DNA of 64,000 bases from an uncultured Selenomonadales bacterium (GTDB taxonomy: Bacteria; Bacillota; Negativicutes; Acidaminococcales; Acidaminococcaceae), in NCBI GenBank assembly GCA_900315925.1, contig ONAV01000010.1, positions 35,743 through 99,742 on the forward strand, given 5' to 3'. Numbering within the stretch: position 1 is the first letter of the stretch; each line of letters begins with the position of its first letter. A program made the translations under genes and the position numbers. Positions 17,301 through 26,936 of this stretch are shown here, one piece after another. The notes under the pieces are model-generated. The model did no database searches, was not told the DNA's origin, and saw nothing but the letters and a program-made list of their open reading frames with translations.

Positions 17301-17437
17301 AACTATGATAGTACTATATTATTATCCACATTTTTAGGTCATTCGTCAAGTGGTTTTTTATTATCATAAACAATTTTCGTTGTACAGCATGGGAATGCTT
17401 TTGGCTTCTTTATCTTTGATTTACCTTTTCTTTCGTT

Positions 17438-17983
17438 TCACTTTTCCTTTATCCACGTTTCCAGCAACGGCGACGCAAAATTCCCCAATGCTTCATAGGT
17501 TTCCGCTTTGGGATGTACACCGTCCCAGATGAACCACTCCATCCGGTGTTTTTTCGTTAAAAACATAGGTTCAAAGTCAAGCAGATAACATTTGTTTTCA
17601 AATTCTTTTTTCATTGCCTCCCGCAGGCGTTCAATCAGATGATTCAGTTCCTCCGCGCCGCACAACCAGGGCAGCACCAGACAAAACGCTGCGTTTTGCT
17701 CGTCACAAAACTGTTGCGCCAGTTTAATCTGCTCAATGGAAAATGTCAGCGGACAGCCCTGAATGATATCGTTCATGCCGCCTTCAAAAAGAACGTGGGT
17801 TACCTCTTTTGGCAACGGGCGCCAGATCAGGCGGTCTTTTATATCGTCGCAGCATTCGCCGCAGATACCGTGGTTCAGCATGCGGATTCCCGTATTCTTT
17901 TTTACCTGCGCAATCCAGCTGTTCTCCGGTGAAAAGGGAAAGCCTTCAATTAATGAATCTCCGAAACAGGCAATCGTGTTCAT
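17438..17983 (-). CDS. SGNH/GDSL-family hydrolase
   Basis: A 181-residue cytoplasmic esterase/lipase-like protein with all SGNH blocks: block I FGDSLIEG (nucleophile Ser, residue 9), a Gly block around HGICGE, block III GGMND (Asn oxyanion residue, about 70) and block V DGVHP (catalytic Asp and His, about 155). No signal peptide. Related small enzymes act as acyl-thioesterases, lysophospholipases or carbohydrate esterases; the substrate cannot be told here. Its start lies about 75 bases from a parS site. Confidence 0.85.
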   Translation of the reverse strand: MNTIACFGDSLIEGFPFSPENSWIAQVKKNTGIRMLNHGICGECCDDIKDRLIWRPLPKEVTHVLFEGGMNDIIQGCPLTFSIEQIKLAQQFCDEQNAAFCLVLPWLCGAEELNHLIERLREAMKKEFENKCYLLDFEPMFLTKKHRMEWFIWDGVHPKAETYEALGNFASPLLETWIKEK

Positions 17984-18057
17984 ACATTTTTCTCCAAAAG
18001 ATTTTATTTACTCCATTGCGTTTGCAAAAATGCCTTTTGTTTGGATCACAAACCAAA

Positions 18058-18073
18058 AGTTTCACGTGAAACA
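18058..18073. promoter_or_regulatory. parS site (ParB-binding)
   Basis: AGTTTCACGTGAAACA matches the parS consensus at 15 of 16 positions. It is intergenic between the GDSL and DUF815 genes. Confidence 0.88.
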
Positions 18074-18175
18074 CAAAAACAAATTCTGTTTTTAAAAACT
18101 ATTTTACAAATCCCCGGAATTCACTGGCTAAACAGATTTAATCAGCGTCTCCTTAAACATTTGCATTACGATTCA

Positions 18176-19447
18176 TCAGTTGTTTCCCAAATACCATTTT
18201 ACAAACTGATTGGCAATTCTCCCGTTCCGTCCGGAATGTTCCATTTCCCAGCGAACGCCCTCCAGCCGCAGCTCTTCTTTTGATAAATGTACGCCCGCTT
18301 TACGCAGTTCGTGGTCAATGATCTGCAGGTACTCTTCCTGGCTGGGGGTGGAATAATGCAGAATCAAACCGAAGCGGTCAGAAAGCGAAATGCTTTCGTT
18401 GGCGCTGTCCTGCCGGTACACTTCCGCTTCCAGCGCATCGTTCCGGTCGCTCCATGTTTCTTTCAGCAGATGCCGGCGGTTAGAGGTTGCATAAATCAGC
18501 ACGTTGTCAGGCTGGGCCGTAACGCTTCCGTCAATAGCAGATTTCAAGTATTTATAACCGGACTCCCCTTCGTCAAAGGAAAGGTCATCAAAAAACAGAA
18601 TGAATTTTTTACTGCGAATCTCATTCAGCTTTTCCAGCACCGGCGCCACCAGTTCCAACTGATCCCGGCCAATTTGGATAAGCCGGAGTCCGTCAGCGGC
18701 AAACATGGCCGCCAAAGCCTTCACTCCCGTAGACTTTCCGGTTCCCCGTGCGCCGGTAAGCAGCACATTGTTGGCAGGCCTGCCTTCCATAAAATTCTGT
18801 GTGTTTGTCAGCAGTTTGTATTTCTGATCTTCATAGCCTAACAGGTCATCCCAGTTAAAGACAGGAAAATCTGCAATGCCGATCAGGGTTCCGCCTGCCC
18901 CGATACGAAAAGCGGTGTACCGGGCCATCATGCCACTGCCCCATTTTTCGTAATGCCGCAGCAGATGCCTGGTTGCACTGGTAATGGTTTTCATTTCCAC
19001 CAGTCTTTGCAGCAAGTTAGTTTCAAACAGATTCTGCTCTATTTTGGCAGGATGATAATTATTCAAAAAAGGATTATCCCTTCCGATAACTACTGTGGTC
19101 TTTACCTTCAAATACGGAAGCAGTAAAATCATGTCATCGCCCAGGGAATCCAACAGTCCCTTACCGTAACTGCCGACAGCCTCTATGGTCCTGGCAGCAA
19201 CATTGCCGCCTTCTGCCAGCAAATGCACTATATATGCGGGTAACAAATTACCCGAAATACCCAGCTTTTCTGCCTGCTGTATCAGCAGAGCTGCCACTTC
19301 ACTCTGAAGAAAGGACTCCATTCTGTTTTTCGCTGGCGATGATGGATATTTTTCTCGGAATTCAACCAGCTCAATGATCTTTTGTATTACAGGATCTTCC
19401 AGTAAATCCCTGCATACGACAAGATTCCGCAAATCAGTATTTTTCAT
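18176..19447 (-). CDS. DUF815-family AAA+ ATPase
   Basis: A 423-residue protein. Residues about 1-190 are a helical N-terminal region; the rest is an AAA+ module with Walker A GARGTGKST (about residue 233), Walker B FILFFDDLSF (about 285), a sensor-1-like ATSN and an arginine-rich sensor-2 stretch. This arrangement and the order of motifs match the DUF815 family found next to many bacterial housekeeping genes. The function of the family is not established. It ends the minus-strand run below the ilv operon but is separated from it by a terminator. Confidence 0.82.
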   Translation of the reverse strand: MKNTDLRNLVVCRDLLEDPVIQKIIELVEFREKYPSSPAKNRMESFLQSEVAALLIQQAEKLGISGNLLPAYIVHLLAEGGNVAARTIEAVGSYGKGLLDSLGDDMILLLPYLKVKTTVVIGRDNPFLNNYHPAKIEQNLFETNLLQRLVEMKTITSATRHLLRHYEKWGSGMMARYTAFRIGAGGTLIGIADFPVFNWDDLLGYEDQKYKLLTNTQNFMEGRPANNVLLTGARGTGKSTGVKALAAMFAADGLRLIQIGRDQLELVAPVLEKLNEIRSKKFILFFDDLSFDEGESGYKYLKSAIDGSVTAQPDNVLIYATSNRRHLLKETWSDRNDALEAEVYRQDSANESISLSDRFGLILHYSTPSQEEYLQIIDHELRKAGVHLSKEELRLEGVRWEMEHSGRNGRIANQFVKWYLGNN

Positions 19448-19547
19448 ATGACTAACCCCTCATTTTCAAACAGCAGAGCCTGCCGACCCGACAATCCTTC
19501 TGTCAGCAAATTCAGCAACTCCCGCTGTATTATCAACTTCAAATACG

Positions 19548-19600
19548 AAAGTACCGGCAGTCCATGGATTTCGTCAGCGGATCGCCGGTACTTTATTTTA
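19548..19600. terminator. Terminator at the end of the ilv operon
   Basis: AAAGTACCGGC and GCCGGTACTTT form a perfect 11-bp inverted repeat. On plus it is followed by ATTTTA and on minus by TCGTATTT, so it probably works mainly as an ilvB end signal and plus-strand block. Confidence 0.65.
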
Positions 19601-19691
19601 CTATACTTTGCTTTTCCAGGCAATGCCGGTTATCAGGTTAACAGGATATACACAGGATGTCCGTTTCATTGCCAGATTACGGAACAGTTGC

Positions 19692-21392
19692 TCAGTCTAT
19701 CGTGTCCTGCAGGATCATCTGGTCCAGGTGCTTTCCTCCGGGCACCATGGGGAACACGTTCTCATCATTGGGGATCGCCACGTCAACCAGCACGGACTCC
19801 TTGCTCTCCAGCGCCGCTTTCACAACGCTGTCCAGCTTTTTGGGATCGCTGACCTTCATGCCTTCCACTCCCATGGCCTGGCCCATGGCTGGAAAATCTA
19901 CCAGATCTTTTACGATGGACTGGCTTTCCCGCCCGCCAAAGAACAGACGCTGCCACTGGTTCACCATGCCCAGCACGTTGTTGTGCAGCACGAAGACCTT
20001 CACCGGAATTCCGTACCGGTGCAGCGTGGCAAATTCCTGGCAGCACATCATGATGCTGCCGTCGCCGGTAAACAGAATCACCTGCTTATCCGGACAGCCC
20101 AGCTTTGCGCCCATGGATGCGGGCAGACCGAAGCCCATGGTCCCCAGGCCGCCGCTGGACAGGAAATGACGGGGCTGGTCCACATTATAGAACTGGGCCG
20201 TCCACATCTGATGCTGTCCTACATCGGTCACCACAACCGCGTCTTTGTCCGCATGCTTCATGATCGTCTTATATAACAGTTCCGGCGTAATCTTACCCTT
20301 GAGCTTGCGGGAGACGAACGGATGCTCCGCTTTGATTTTCATCATGGCTTCCCGCCAGGGAGCAAACTGTTTTTTCAGGCTCGCGCTGCTTTTCTTTATT
20401 TTTTTCACAAACAGCGGCATGGACCAGCGCAGATCGCCGATTACCGGAATGTCCGCATGAACGATCTTGTCGATTTCGACACTGTCCACCTCGAACTGGA
20501 TAACCGTAACGTTTTTGGCAAATTTGGCCACGTCACCGGTGACACGGTCGCTGAACCGTGCGCCCACAGCCAGGATCAGATCGCACTGGGTTATGCACAT
20601 ATTGGAAGCAAACGAACCGTGCATGCCTACCATGCCAAGGTGCGCGTCATAAAAATCCGATACCGCGCCTTTGCCCATGAGTGTCGTTACAACCGGCACG
20701 CCGGTAGCTGCCACAATCTGACGGACAAGCTCCGCCGTATTGGAAGAAATGACGCCGCCGCCGGTCATCAGTACCGGCTTCTTTGCTTCTTTAAACGCGG
20801 CAACTGCCTTGTCGATGTCCGCTTCATTCCCGGTAAAATCTGCTTTGTAACCCCGCAGATGAACTTCTGCCGGATACTCAAAATCAATTTCCGCACGGAA
20901 CACGTCCGTCGCAATATCAATAAGCACCGGACCCGGCCGCCCAGTCGTAGCAATCAGGAACGCTTCTTTAATGACGCGGGGCAGATCCTGAATCTTTTTT
21001 ACCAGATAGTTATGCTTGGTAATCGGGGTTGTAATACCGGTGATATCCGCTTCCTGGAATGAATCCCTGCCAATGGCCCGGGTTGCCACCTGTGCACTGA
21101 AAACAACCAGCGGAATCGAATCCATATAGGCCGTCGCGATACCTGTAACCATGTTGCATACACCGGGCCCGGACGTTGCGAAGCAGACGCCGGGACGCCC
21201 TGTGGCACGCGCATATCCGTCTGCCGCGTGTACAGCGCCCTGCTCATGTCCGGGCAGGATATGCCGGGGATACTTCGCCTTATACATTTCATCATACAAA
21301 GGCAGGATCACGCCGCCGGGATAGCCGAATACCACATCTACTTTTTCTTTTTTTAAGCTTTCAATTACAACTTGCGCGCCATTCAGTTTCAT
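19692..21392 (-). CDS. ilvB: Acetolactate synthase, large (catalytic) subunit
   Basis: Thiamine-diphosphate enzyme that condenses pyruvate (with pyruvate or 2-oxobutyrate) in the first common step of branched-chain amino acid synthesis. About 566 residues. The N-terminal domain has the catalytic glutamate and glycine-rich region (VFGYPGGVILP, GHEQGAVHAADGYARATG). The C-terminal ThDP-binding domain has GDGSIMMCCQEFAT. I chose ATG 21392 behind GAGAAGG; an ATG six codons earlier lacks a ribosome site. It is the last gene of ilvN-ilvC-ilvB, so the regulatory subunit comes first, the reverse of the common ilvBN order. Confidence 0.95.
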   Translation of the reverse strand: MKLNGAQVVIESLKKEKVDVVFGYPGGVILPLYDEMYKAKYPRHILPGHEQGAVHAADGYARATGRPGVCFATSGPGVCNMVTGIATAYMDSIPLVVFSAQVATRAIGRDSFQEADITGITTPITKHNYLVKKIQDLPRVIKEAFLIATTGRPGPVLIDIATDVFRAEIDFEYPAEVHLRGYKADFTGNEADIDKAVAAFKEAKKPVLMTGGGVISSNTAELVRQIVAATGVPVVTTLMGKGAVSDFYDAHLGMVGMHGSFASNMCITQCDLILAVGARFSDRVTGDVAKFAKNVTVIQFEVDSVEIDKIVHADIPVIGDLRWSMPLFVKKIKKSSASLKKQFAPWREAMMKIKAEHPFVSRKLKGKITPELLYKTIMKHADKDAVVVTDVGQHQMWTAQFYNVDQPRHFLSSGGLGTMGFGLPASMGAKLGCPDKQVILFTGDGSIMMCCQEFATLHRYGIPVKVFVLHNNVLGMVNQWQRLFFGGRESQSIVKDLVDFPAMGQAMGVEGMKVSDPKKLDSVVKAALESKESVLVDVAIPNDENVFPMVPGGKHLDQMILQDTID

Positions 21393-21424
21393 CGGGCTGT
21401 ACCTTCTCATTCTTTCAGAGTTAT

Positions 21425-21450
21425 GCTGCCGGAGATACTACTCCGGCAGC
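21425..21450 (-). promoter_or_regulatory. Intercistronic stem-loop between ilvC and ilvB
   Basis: GCTGCCGGAG pairs perfectly with CTCCGGCAGC around a six-base loop, about 33 bases before the ilvB start, with no U-run. It may protect or mark an RNA-processing point, or reduce expression of ilvB relative to ilvC. Confidence 0.5.
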
Positions 21451-21541
21451 CGTTTCTATTGGGTAATGCAGACTGTTGATTTCATTGAGGCTAAAACGTT
21501 CCCTCCGTTTTTCACCTCAATGATACACTGACCTTAAGTCT

Positions 21542-22666
<1,125 letters not shown>

Positions 22667-22843
22667 TTAAAAATATGATAATGATACACCGAAAACAACG
22701 TTACGGAATTGCTGATTAAACCCGTTTGCGCGATGACCGGAGCTTTTGGCGAACGGCAGACATGCAGGCGGTTTAATTCGCACTCCTTTATATTTTATAT
22801 CCCGGACAGCAGTCCGGAATCAAAATATCCGCAAGGATCAGCC

Positions 22844-23347
22844 TCACATCTTTTTTACTGCGTTAGAACCACGGGACAGGGAAATCTGTCCGGTCCGTGC
22901 CATTTCAATAATTTCATATTCCTTCAGCATCTGCAGCAGGGCTTCGATATGGTCTTCCCTGCCGGTGACCCGCATGACCACAGCTCCCGGATTGACGTCC
23001 ACAATCTTGGCGTGGAACAGGTCCGCCAGGTTGGCAATATCCGATAATTCCTGCGTGGAGCTTACTCTGACTTTAATCATTGCCAGTTCGTAGCTGATGA
23101 ACGGCGCTTCGTCCAGATTTACAACCTTGATTACATCAATCAGCCGGGCCAGCTGCAGAATTGCCTGGTTCAGGGCCCGCTGGTCTTCCACGGATACGAC
23201 GATGTTGATACGCGTCACATCCGGTTCTTCCGTATAGCCGGCGTTAATATACTCAATGTTGATGGCTCTCCGGCTGATGAGGCCGGCTACGTGCGTCAGC
23301 ACGCCCGGTTTATTATCGCACAGAATAGCCAAATGCTGCTTCATCAT
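22844..23347 (-). CDS. ilvN: Acetolactate synthase, small (regulatory) subunit
   Basis: Gives valine feedback control to the large subunit. 167 residues: an N-terminal ACT domain (HLAILCDNKPGVLTHVAGLISRR, the effector-binding loop, residues 4-75) and the C-terminal IlvN domain (KVRVSSTQELSDIANLADLFHAKIVDV, then REDHIEALLQMLKEYEI). Length is normal. It is the first gene after the T-box leader and is followed by ilvC and ilvB, forming a compact pathway operon. Confidence 0.95.
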   Translation of the reverse strand: MMKQHLAILCDNKPGVLTHVAGLISRRAINIEYINAGYTEEPDVTRINIVVSVEDQRALNQAILQLARLIDVIKVVNLDEAPFISYELAMIKVRVSSTQELSDIANLADLFHAKIVDVNPGAVVMRVTGREDHIEALLQMLKEYEIIEMARTGQISLSRGSNAVKKM

Positions 23348-23442
23348 GTTGATCTCCCCCTGTATCCCTCAAGATTTCCTACAGCTTTTATTACGTAAAC
23401 GGCAGCAGCCGCTGCGTTACTCAGCATGAAATAACTTCCACT

Positions 23443-23700
23443 ATATAAAAAAACCGTCCCACAGAAGCTGAGGGACGGAAATACTCCGCGGTACCACCCT
23501 GATTCCCGTAAATATACGGACACTTTACCACGTACCAACATACGCGTTTCCTGTAACGTGGAAATGACGCAGGCGCTTAATGCTGATTCAGCGCCAGTCT
23601 TCAGGGAGGATTTTCCTCTGTCCGCCGTCACCGGTTTTCACCATCCACCGGCTCTCTGGGACCTGCCGCAACAGACTACTCTTTCCCTTCATCAGATGTA
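23443..23700 (-). promoter_or_regulatory. T-box riboswitch, probable isoleucine specifier (AUC), for ilvNCB
   Basis: On the minus strand the leader shows a Stem I with an AGUA turn, the AGAGAGCCGGUGGAUGGUG distal motif, and a specifier strand GAAA-AUC-C just before UCCCU (23603-23607), which pairs with AGGGA (23684-23688). The specifier AUC is at 23609-23611. Later come the T-box sequence AGGGTGGTACCGCGG (23486-23500) and a terminator CCGTCCC...GGGACGG with a T7 run (23443-23478). Uncharged tRNA-Ile would let transcription continue into ilvNCB. AUC is my best reading; CUC is offset by three bases. Confidence 0.93.
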
Positions 23701-23725
23701 ACAATTTTAAAATTACGTTAAAATT

Positions 23726-23754
23726 ATTATATGGAAAGATAATTTTTTTGTCAA
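23726..23754 (-). promoter_or_regulatory. Consensus sigma-70-type promoter of the ilv operon
   Basis: TTGACA, 17-base spacer, TATAAT on the minus strand. Both boxes are perfect and lie directly upstream of the T-box leader. Confidence 0.92.
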
Positions 23755-23824
23755 ACAAAATCATTATAAAATAGTATTTTTTTGCGAAAGATTTTATGAT
23801 TTTTGAAAAATGTTACAACTGATA

Positions 23825-23856
23825 CAAAAACGGGCCCCCGAAAATTCAGGAACCCG
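23825..23856 (-). terminator. Intrinsic terminator after panD
   Basis: CGGGTTCCTGAA pairs (with G-U pairs) with TTCGGGGGCCCG and is followed by TTTTTG on the minus strand, about 40 bases after the panD stop. Confidence 0.75.
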
Positions 23857-23894
23857 CGTTTCACTTGAGGAACGCTGATTAATCAGCTTCTCCT

Positions 23895-24317
23895 TTATTT
23901 TTTCTTTTTCTTCTTTGCTTTTTTCAGTGCGCCGGCTACCGTCTGTTTTTCTTTTTCCTGACCGATATCGCTGAGAATATGATTGTGCTCATCCACCATG
24001 ACGACCTTCGGCTTGTTCGCTTTCGCTTCCTTTTCGTCCATCAACGCATAGGCAATGATGATGACCGTATCGCCCACCTGAGCCTTACGGGCAGCTGCCC
24101 CGTTCAGGCAGATGACGCCGCTGCCGCGCTTGCCGGCAATGGTATACGTCTCCAACCGTTCCCCATTGTTGTTATTTACAATCTGCACCTTCTCGCCCGG
24201 CAGAATTCCGGCAGCCTCCAGCAAATCTTCATCAATCGTTATGCTTCCCATATAATCCAGACGGGCCTGGGTAACAACCGCGCGATGAATTTTACCGTGA
24301 AACATAGTATATAACAT
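23895..24317 (-). CDS. panD: Aspartate 1-decarboxylase precursor
   Basis: Makes beta-alanine from aspartate for pantothenate. It is made as a proenzyme that self-cleaves at Gly-Ser to generate the pyruvoyl cofactor; the site is visible in YMGSITID (Ser about residue 25). Other conserved parts are [14 protein letters not shown] and the active-site region [14 protein letters not shown], then LNGAAAR. AGGAGGACAAATAC precedes the ATG. At 140 residues it is longer than the usual 120-130 because of a tail ending in [10 protein letters not shown]. It follows panC at a 110-base distance and is probably co-transcribed. Confidence 0.94.
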   Translation of the reverse strand: MLYTMFHGKIHRAVVTQARLDYMGSITIDEDLLEAAGILPGEKVQIVNNNNGERLETYTIAGKRGSGVICLNGAAARKAQVGDTVIIIAYALMDEKEAKANKPKVVMVDEHNHILSDIGQEKEKQTVAGALKKAKKKKKK

Positions 24318-24367
24318 GTATTTGTCCTCCTGTTAACACAACACTGTGTGCCTTTGCAGTTTTATCT

Positions 24368-24402
24368 GCAAACCTGCGACCTTCTCATTACGAATGAGAG
24401 GA
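24368..24402 (-). repeat. Fragment resembling the anticodon/T-arm part of tRNA-Thr
   Basis: The minus-strand stretch CTCTCATTCGTAATGAGA, then GGTCGCAGGTT, closely matches the anticodon arm, variable loop and T-arm start of tRNA-Thr(CGT) at 17225-17300 but has no acceptor or D-arm partner. Probably a tRNA-gene remnant inside the panC-panD gap. Confidence 0.55.
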
Positions 24403-24408
24403 TCTTTC

Positions 24409-24422
24409 ATTTCCCGGGAAAT
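24409..24422. promoter_or_regulatory. Noc-binding-type palindrome (NBS), perfect
   Basis: ATTTCCCGGGAAAT, the 14-bp Noc consensus, overlaps the gap just after the panC stop. Second perfect copy in the window. Confidence 0.8.
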
Positions 24423-24427
24423 AGTTC

Positions 24428-25285
24428 TTATTTATTTACAGCCAATACCACGTTATCGATGAGCCGGGTGGTTCCGAATTTAACGGCAACCGCCAGCAGA
24501 TGGTCTGTTGTGATTTCCGCTTCTGCTTCCGTCAGCTCCGGAAGCTGGTACATTTCCACATAATCAATATTGCTCATGGGCTCGGTCCGGATCATGTCTG
24601 CAGTCAGGGCCACCAGTTTCGCGCTGTTCCGTTCTCCGGCGGCAAACGCGGCTTCCGCTTTTTTCAGCGCCCGGTTCAAAATAACGGCTGCTTTCCGTTC
24701 TTCCGGGTTCAGGTACACGTTCCGGCTGCTCTTCGCCAGTCCGTCCTCTTCCCGGACAATCGGCATCACCCGGATCTCCAGCGGGAAGAACAGGTCTTTC
24801 ACCATACGTTTCAGCACCTGCGCCTGCTGGGCATCCTTCTGCCCGAAGTAGGCCTTATCCGGCTGGGCCAGATTGAACAGCTTGCTTACGACAGTTGCCA
24901 CGCCCCGGAAATGGATGGGACGGGTACGGCCGCACAGCACTTTGGTAATGTCTCCGGTCACTTCCACCCAGGTCATGTCTTTGCTGGGATACATTTCCTT
25001 CGGAGACGGTGCAAACAGTACGTCTGCGCCCATGGCTTCTGCCAGCTCGCAGTCGTGATCCAGCGTACGGGGATAGGCATCCAGGTCTTCCGTGGGGCCG
25101 AACTGCGTGGGATTTACAAAGTCACTGACGATGGTAAAATCATTTTCAGCATGGGCCGCCCTGATCAGAGAAGCGTGGCCTTCATGCAACGCACCCATGG
25201 TGGGAACCAGGCCGATGGTCCTGCCGCTCTTTTTTACTTCTTTCACAATTGCCTGCAATTCTGCAACAGTTTTTACTAACTTCAT
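24428..25285 (-). CDS. panC: Pantothenate synthetase (pantoate--beta-alanine ligase)
   Basis: ATP-dependent joining of pantoate and beta-alanine. 285 residues. The nucleotidyltransferase HIGH-type motif is in VPTMGALHEGHASLI, followed by FVNPTQFGP, the KAYFGQKDAQQ segment and the SSRNVYL motif. I chose ATG 25285 with AGGAGG eight bases upstream; an upstream GTG (25294) would overlap that ribosome site. First gene of panC-panD, behind a long leader with a terminator; panB is not in the window. Confidence 0.96.
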   Translation of the reverse strand: MKLVKTVAELQAIVKEVKKSGRTIGLVPTMGALHEGHASLIRAAHAENDFTIVSDFVNPTQFGPTEDLDAYPRTLDHDCELAEAMGADVLFAPSPKEMYPSKDMTWVEVTGDITKVLCGRTRPIHFRGVATVVSKLFNLAQPDKAYFGQKDAQQAQVLKRMVKDLFFPLEIRVMPIVREEDGLAKSSRNVYLNPEERKAAVILNRALKKAEAAFAAGERNSAKLVALTADMIRTEPMSNIDYVEMYQLPELTEAEAEITTDHLLAVAVKFGTTRLIDNVVLAVNK

Positions 25286-25350
25286 AGTATGCACCTCCTG
25301 TGTCAGTCGCTGTGGCCCATTAAGTAAACGCTGATTAAATGAGTTTCCTT

Positions 25351-25508
25351 AACAAAAAACGCGCACCCGAAAACGGATGCGCGGCAAAAGCTGCTATGGC
25401 GTCACGTCCCGGTCATTACTGATCCAAGCGATATCTGACTGTATTGTTATACGGTATCTCAGGTTTTCCGGTAAAACTCTCGCGATGTCTTCCGGCTCCC
25501 TTTAGACC
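25351..25508 (-). promoter_or_regulatory. Structured leader with intrinsic terminator upstream of panC
   Basis: About 155 bases of transcribed leader separate the promoter at 25515-25543 from a strong terminator (GCGCATCCG-TTTT-CGGGTGCGC plus T6; 25351-25382), which lies before panC rather than after a gene. Upstream, CCGGAAGA pairs with TTTTACCGG with an A-A mismatch, and GTAT-AACA-ATAC forms a small hairpin. This is the layout of a premature-termination control element. A pan RNA motif is known upstream of pantothenate genes in Firmicutes, but I cannot confirm a match by eye. Confidence 0.6.
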
Positions 25509-25514
25509 AAAAGT

Positions 25515-25543
25515 ACTATAGCACACATCAATCAAGAATGCAA
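25515..25543 (-). promoter_or_regulatory. Promoter of the panC leader
   Basis: TTGCAT, 17 bases, TATAGT with an upstream TGTG on the minus strand. Confidence 0.75.
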
Positions 25544-25594
25544 TAACATTTTTGTGTTCTTTTTTTGAAAAAAATGTAAACTGCTTTTTTGGTT

Positions 25595-26932
25595 TTACCG
25601 GTTCAGCCGTTCAAACAGGCTGATAAAATACCGGTACGCAAAAAAGAGGAAGATGGACCCTGCCACCCATGCTACCGGGCTGGCGTAGCACACGCCCCGG
25701 TACCCCCAGTCCGTGGCCAGGAACTTGGCCACGCCGGTCCGCATGCTCAGTTCGATAAGGGATGAAACCAGGGGCACCATGCCCACGCCCATGCCCTGCA
25801 CCGCGCTGCGGTAGATAAACATTTGGCTCAGGAAAAAGTAAAACGGCACAGAACAGTTCAGATACAGTAACGCGTCCTCAATGACTTTCGGATTTCCTTC
25901 TTCGATAAAGACGCCGATGATATTTTCGCTGAAAAAGAAAATCAGGATGCCGGAACAAACGGCAAACGCCATGGCAATCATCGAGCATTTTTTCACTGCG
26001 TCCCGGATGCGCTGGAACTGGCGGGCTCCGTAATTTTGAGCGCTGAAGGCCGCCATGGCGATACCAAAGGAAGCCATTGGCTGCAGAGCCAGCTGCTCCA
26101 CCCGAATGGCCGCCGTAAATCCTGCAATGGTATTGGGTCCAAAGGAATTGGTGATGGACTGGATCAGCAAAATGCCTACGCCCAGAATGGAAAACTGTCC
26201 GGCCATGGGCAGGCCCATCTTCAAATGCTGAATTGCAAATGCGTTATCCCATTTCCAGTCGCTTCTCTGCAAACGCAAAATGGGAAAATGCTTCCACATA
26301 TAAATGACGCACAGAAAAGCGGATATGCCCTGGGCCATGACCAGCGCATAAGCGGAACCCGGCACGCCCATGCCAAACTTTAAAATGAACAGCAGCGCAA
26401 GCCCCACGTTGATAATGGTGGCAAAAATCAAAAAGGCCACCGGCGTCTTGCTGTCTCCCAGGGCCCGCAGCACAGCCGAAAAGAAGTTGTAGGCCATCAT
26501 GGCCCAAAGTCCTTCCGCCACGATCAGGATATAACTGCGGGTGTCTTCATACAAAACCTCCGGCACATTCATCATCTGCAGCAGCGGATCGATCACAATG
26601 AACATGCCAACAGCCAGAATGATCACCGAAATAACGCTGAGCATCATGCTCATAGCCACACTGCGGCGCATGTTATTGAAATCATTGGCGCCAAAGAACT
26701 GTCCCGTTATGACCGTCAGACCGTTGGACATACCCATGGTCATCATGACCAGCAGCATAAAAATCGGAGCCGCCGCGCCGACAGAGGCCAGCGCGTTGAC
26801 ACCGATGGTACGGCCCACGATTATAATATCTGATATGCTGTACATCTGCTGAAATATGTTGCCGATGATCAGCGGCACCATAAAGGTCAGCAACAGTTTC
26901 AGGGAGTTTCCCGAGGTCATACTCTTTTGCAT
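25595..26932 (-). CDS. MATE-family multidrug efflux transporter
   Basis: Inner-membrane antiporter, 445 residues with about 12 membrane helices in two homologous halves. Family features include the N-terminal MVPLIIGNIFQQMYSISDIIIVGR with G-ASVGAAAP, and the matching second-half segment AAFSAQNYGARQFQRIRDAV. Typical substrates are cationic drugs driven by sodium or proton gradients, but which one applies here is not visible. The gene starts 4 bases after the end of the PHP gene upstream and may be co-transcribed with it. Confidence 0.9.
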   Translation of the reverse strand: MQKSMTSGNSLKLLLTFMVPLIIGNIFQQMYSISDIIIVGRTIGVNALASVGAAAPIFMLLVMMTMGMSNGLTVITGQFFGANDFNNMRRSVAMSMMLSVISVIILAVGMFIVIDPLLQMMNVPEVLYEDTRSYILIVAEGLWAMMAYNFFSAVLRALGDSKTPVAFLIFATIINVGLALLFILKFGMGVPGSAYALVMAQGISAFLCVIYMWKHFPILRLQRSDWKWDNAFAIQHLKMGLPMAGQFSILGVGILLIQSITNSFGPNTIAGFTAAIRVEQLALQPMASFGIAMAAFSAQNYGARQFQRIRDAVKKCSMIAMAFAVCSGILIFFFSENIIGVFIEEGNPKVIEDALLYLNCSVPFYFFLSQMFIYRSAVQGMGVGMVPLVSSLIELSMRTGVAKFLATDWGYRGVCYASPVAWVAGSIFLFFAYRYFISLFERLNR

Positions 26933-26936
26933 AAAA

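Noticed and set aside
23344..23631. 95-residue frame upstream of ilvN
   Set aside because: It lies inside the T-box leader and overlaps its specifier and terminator.
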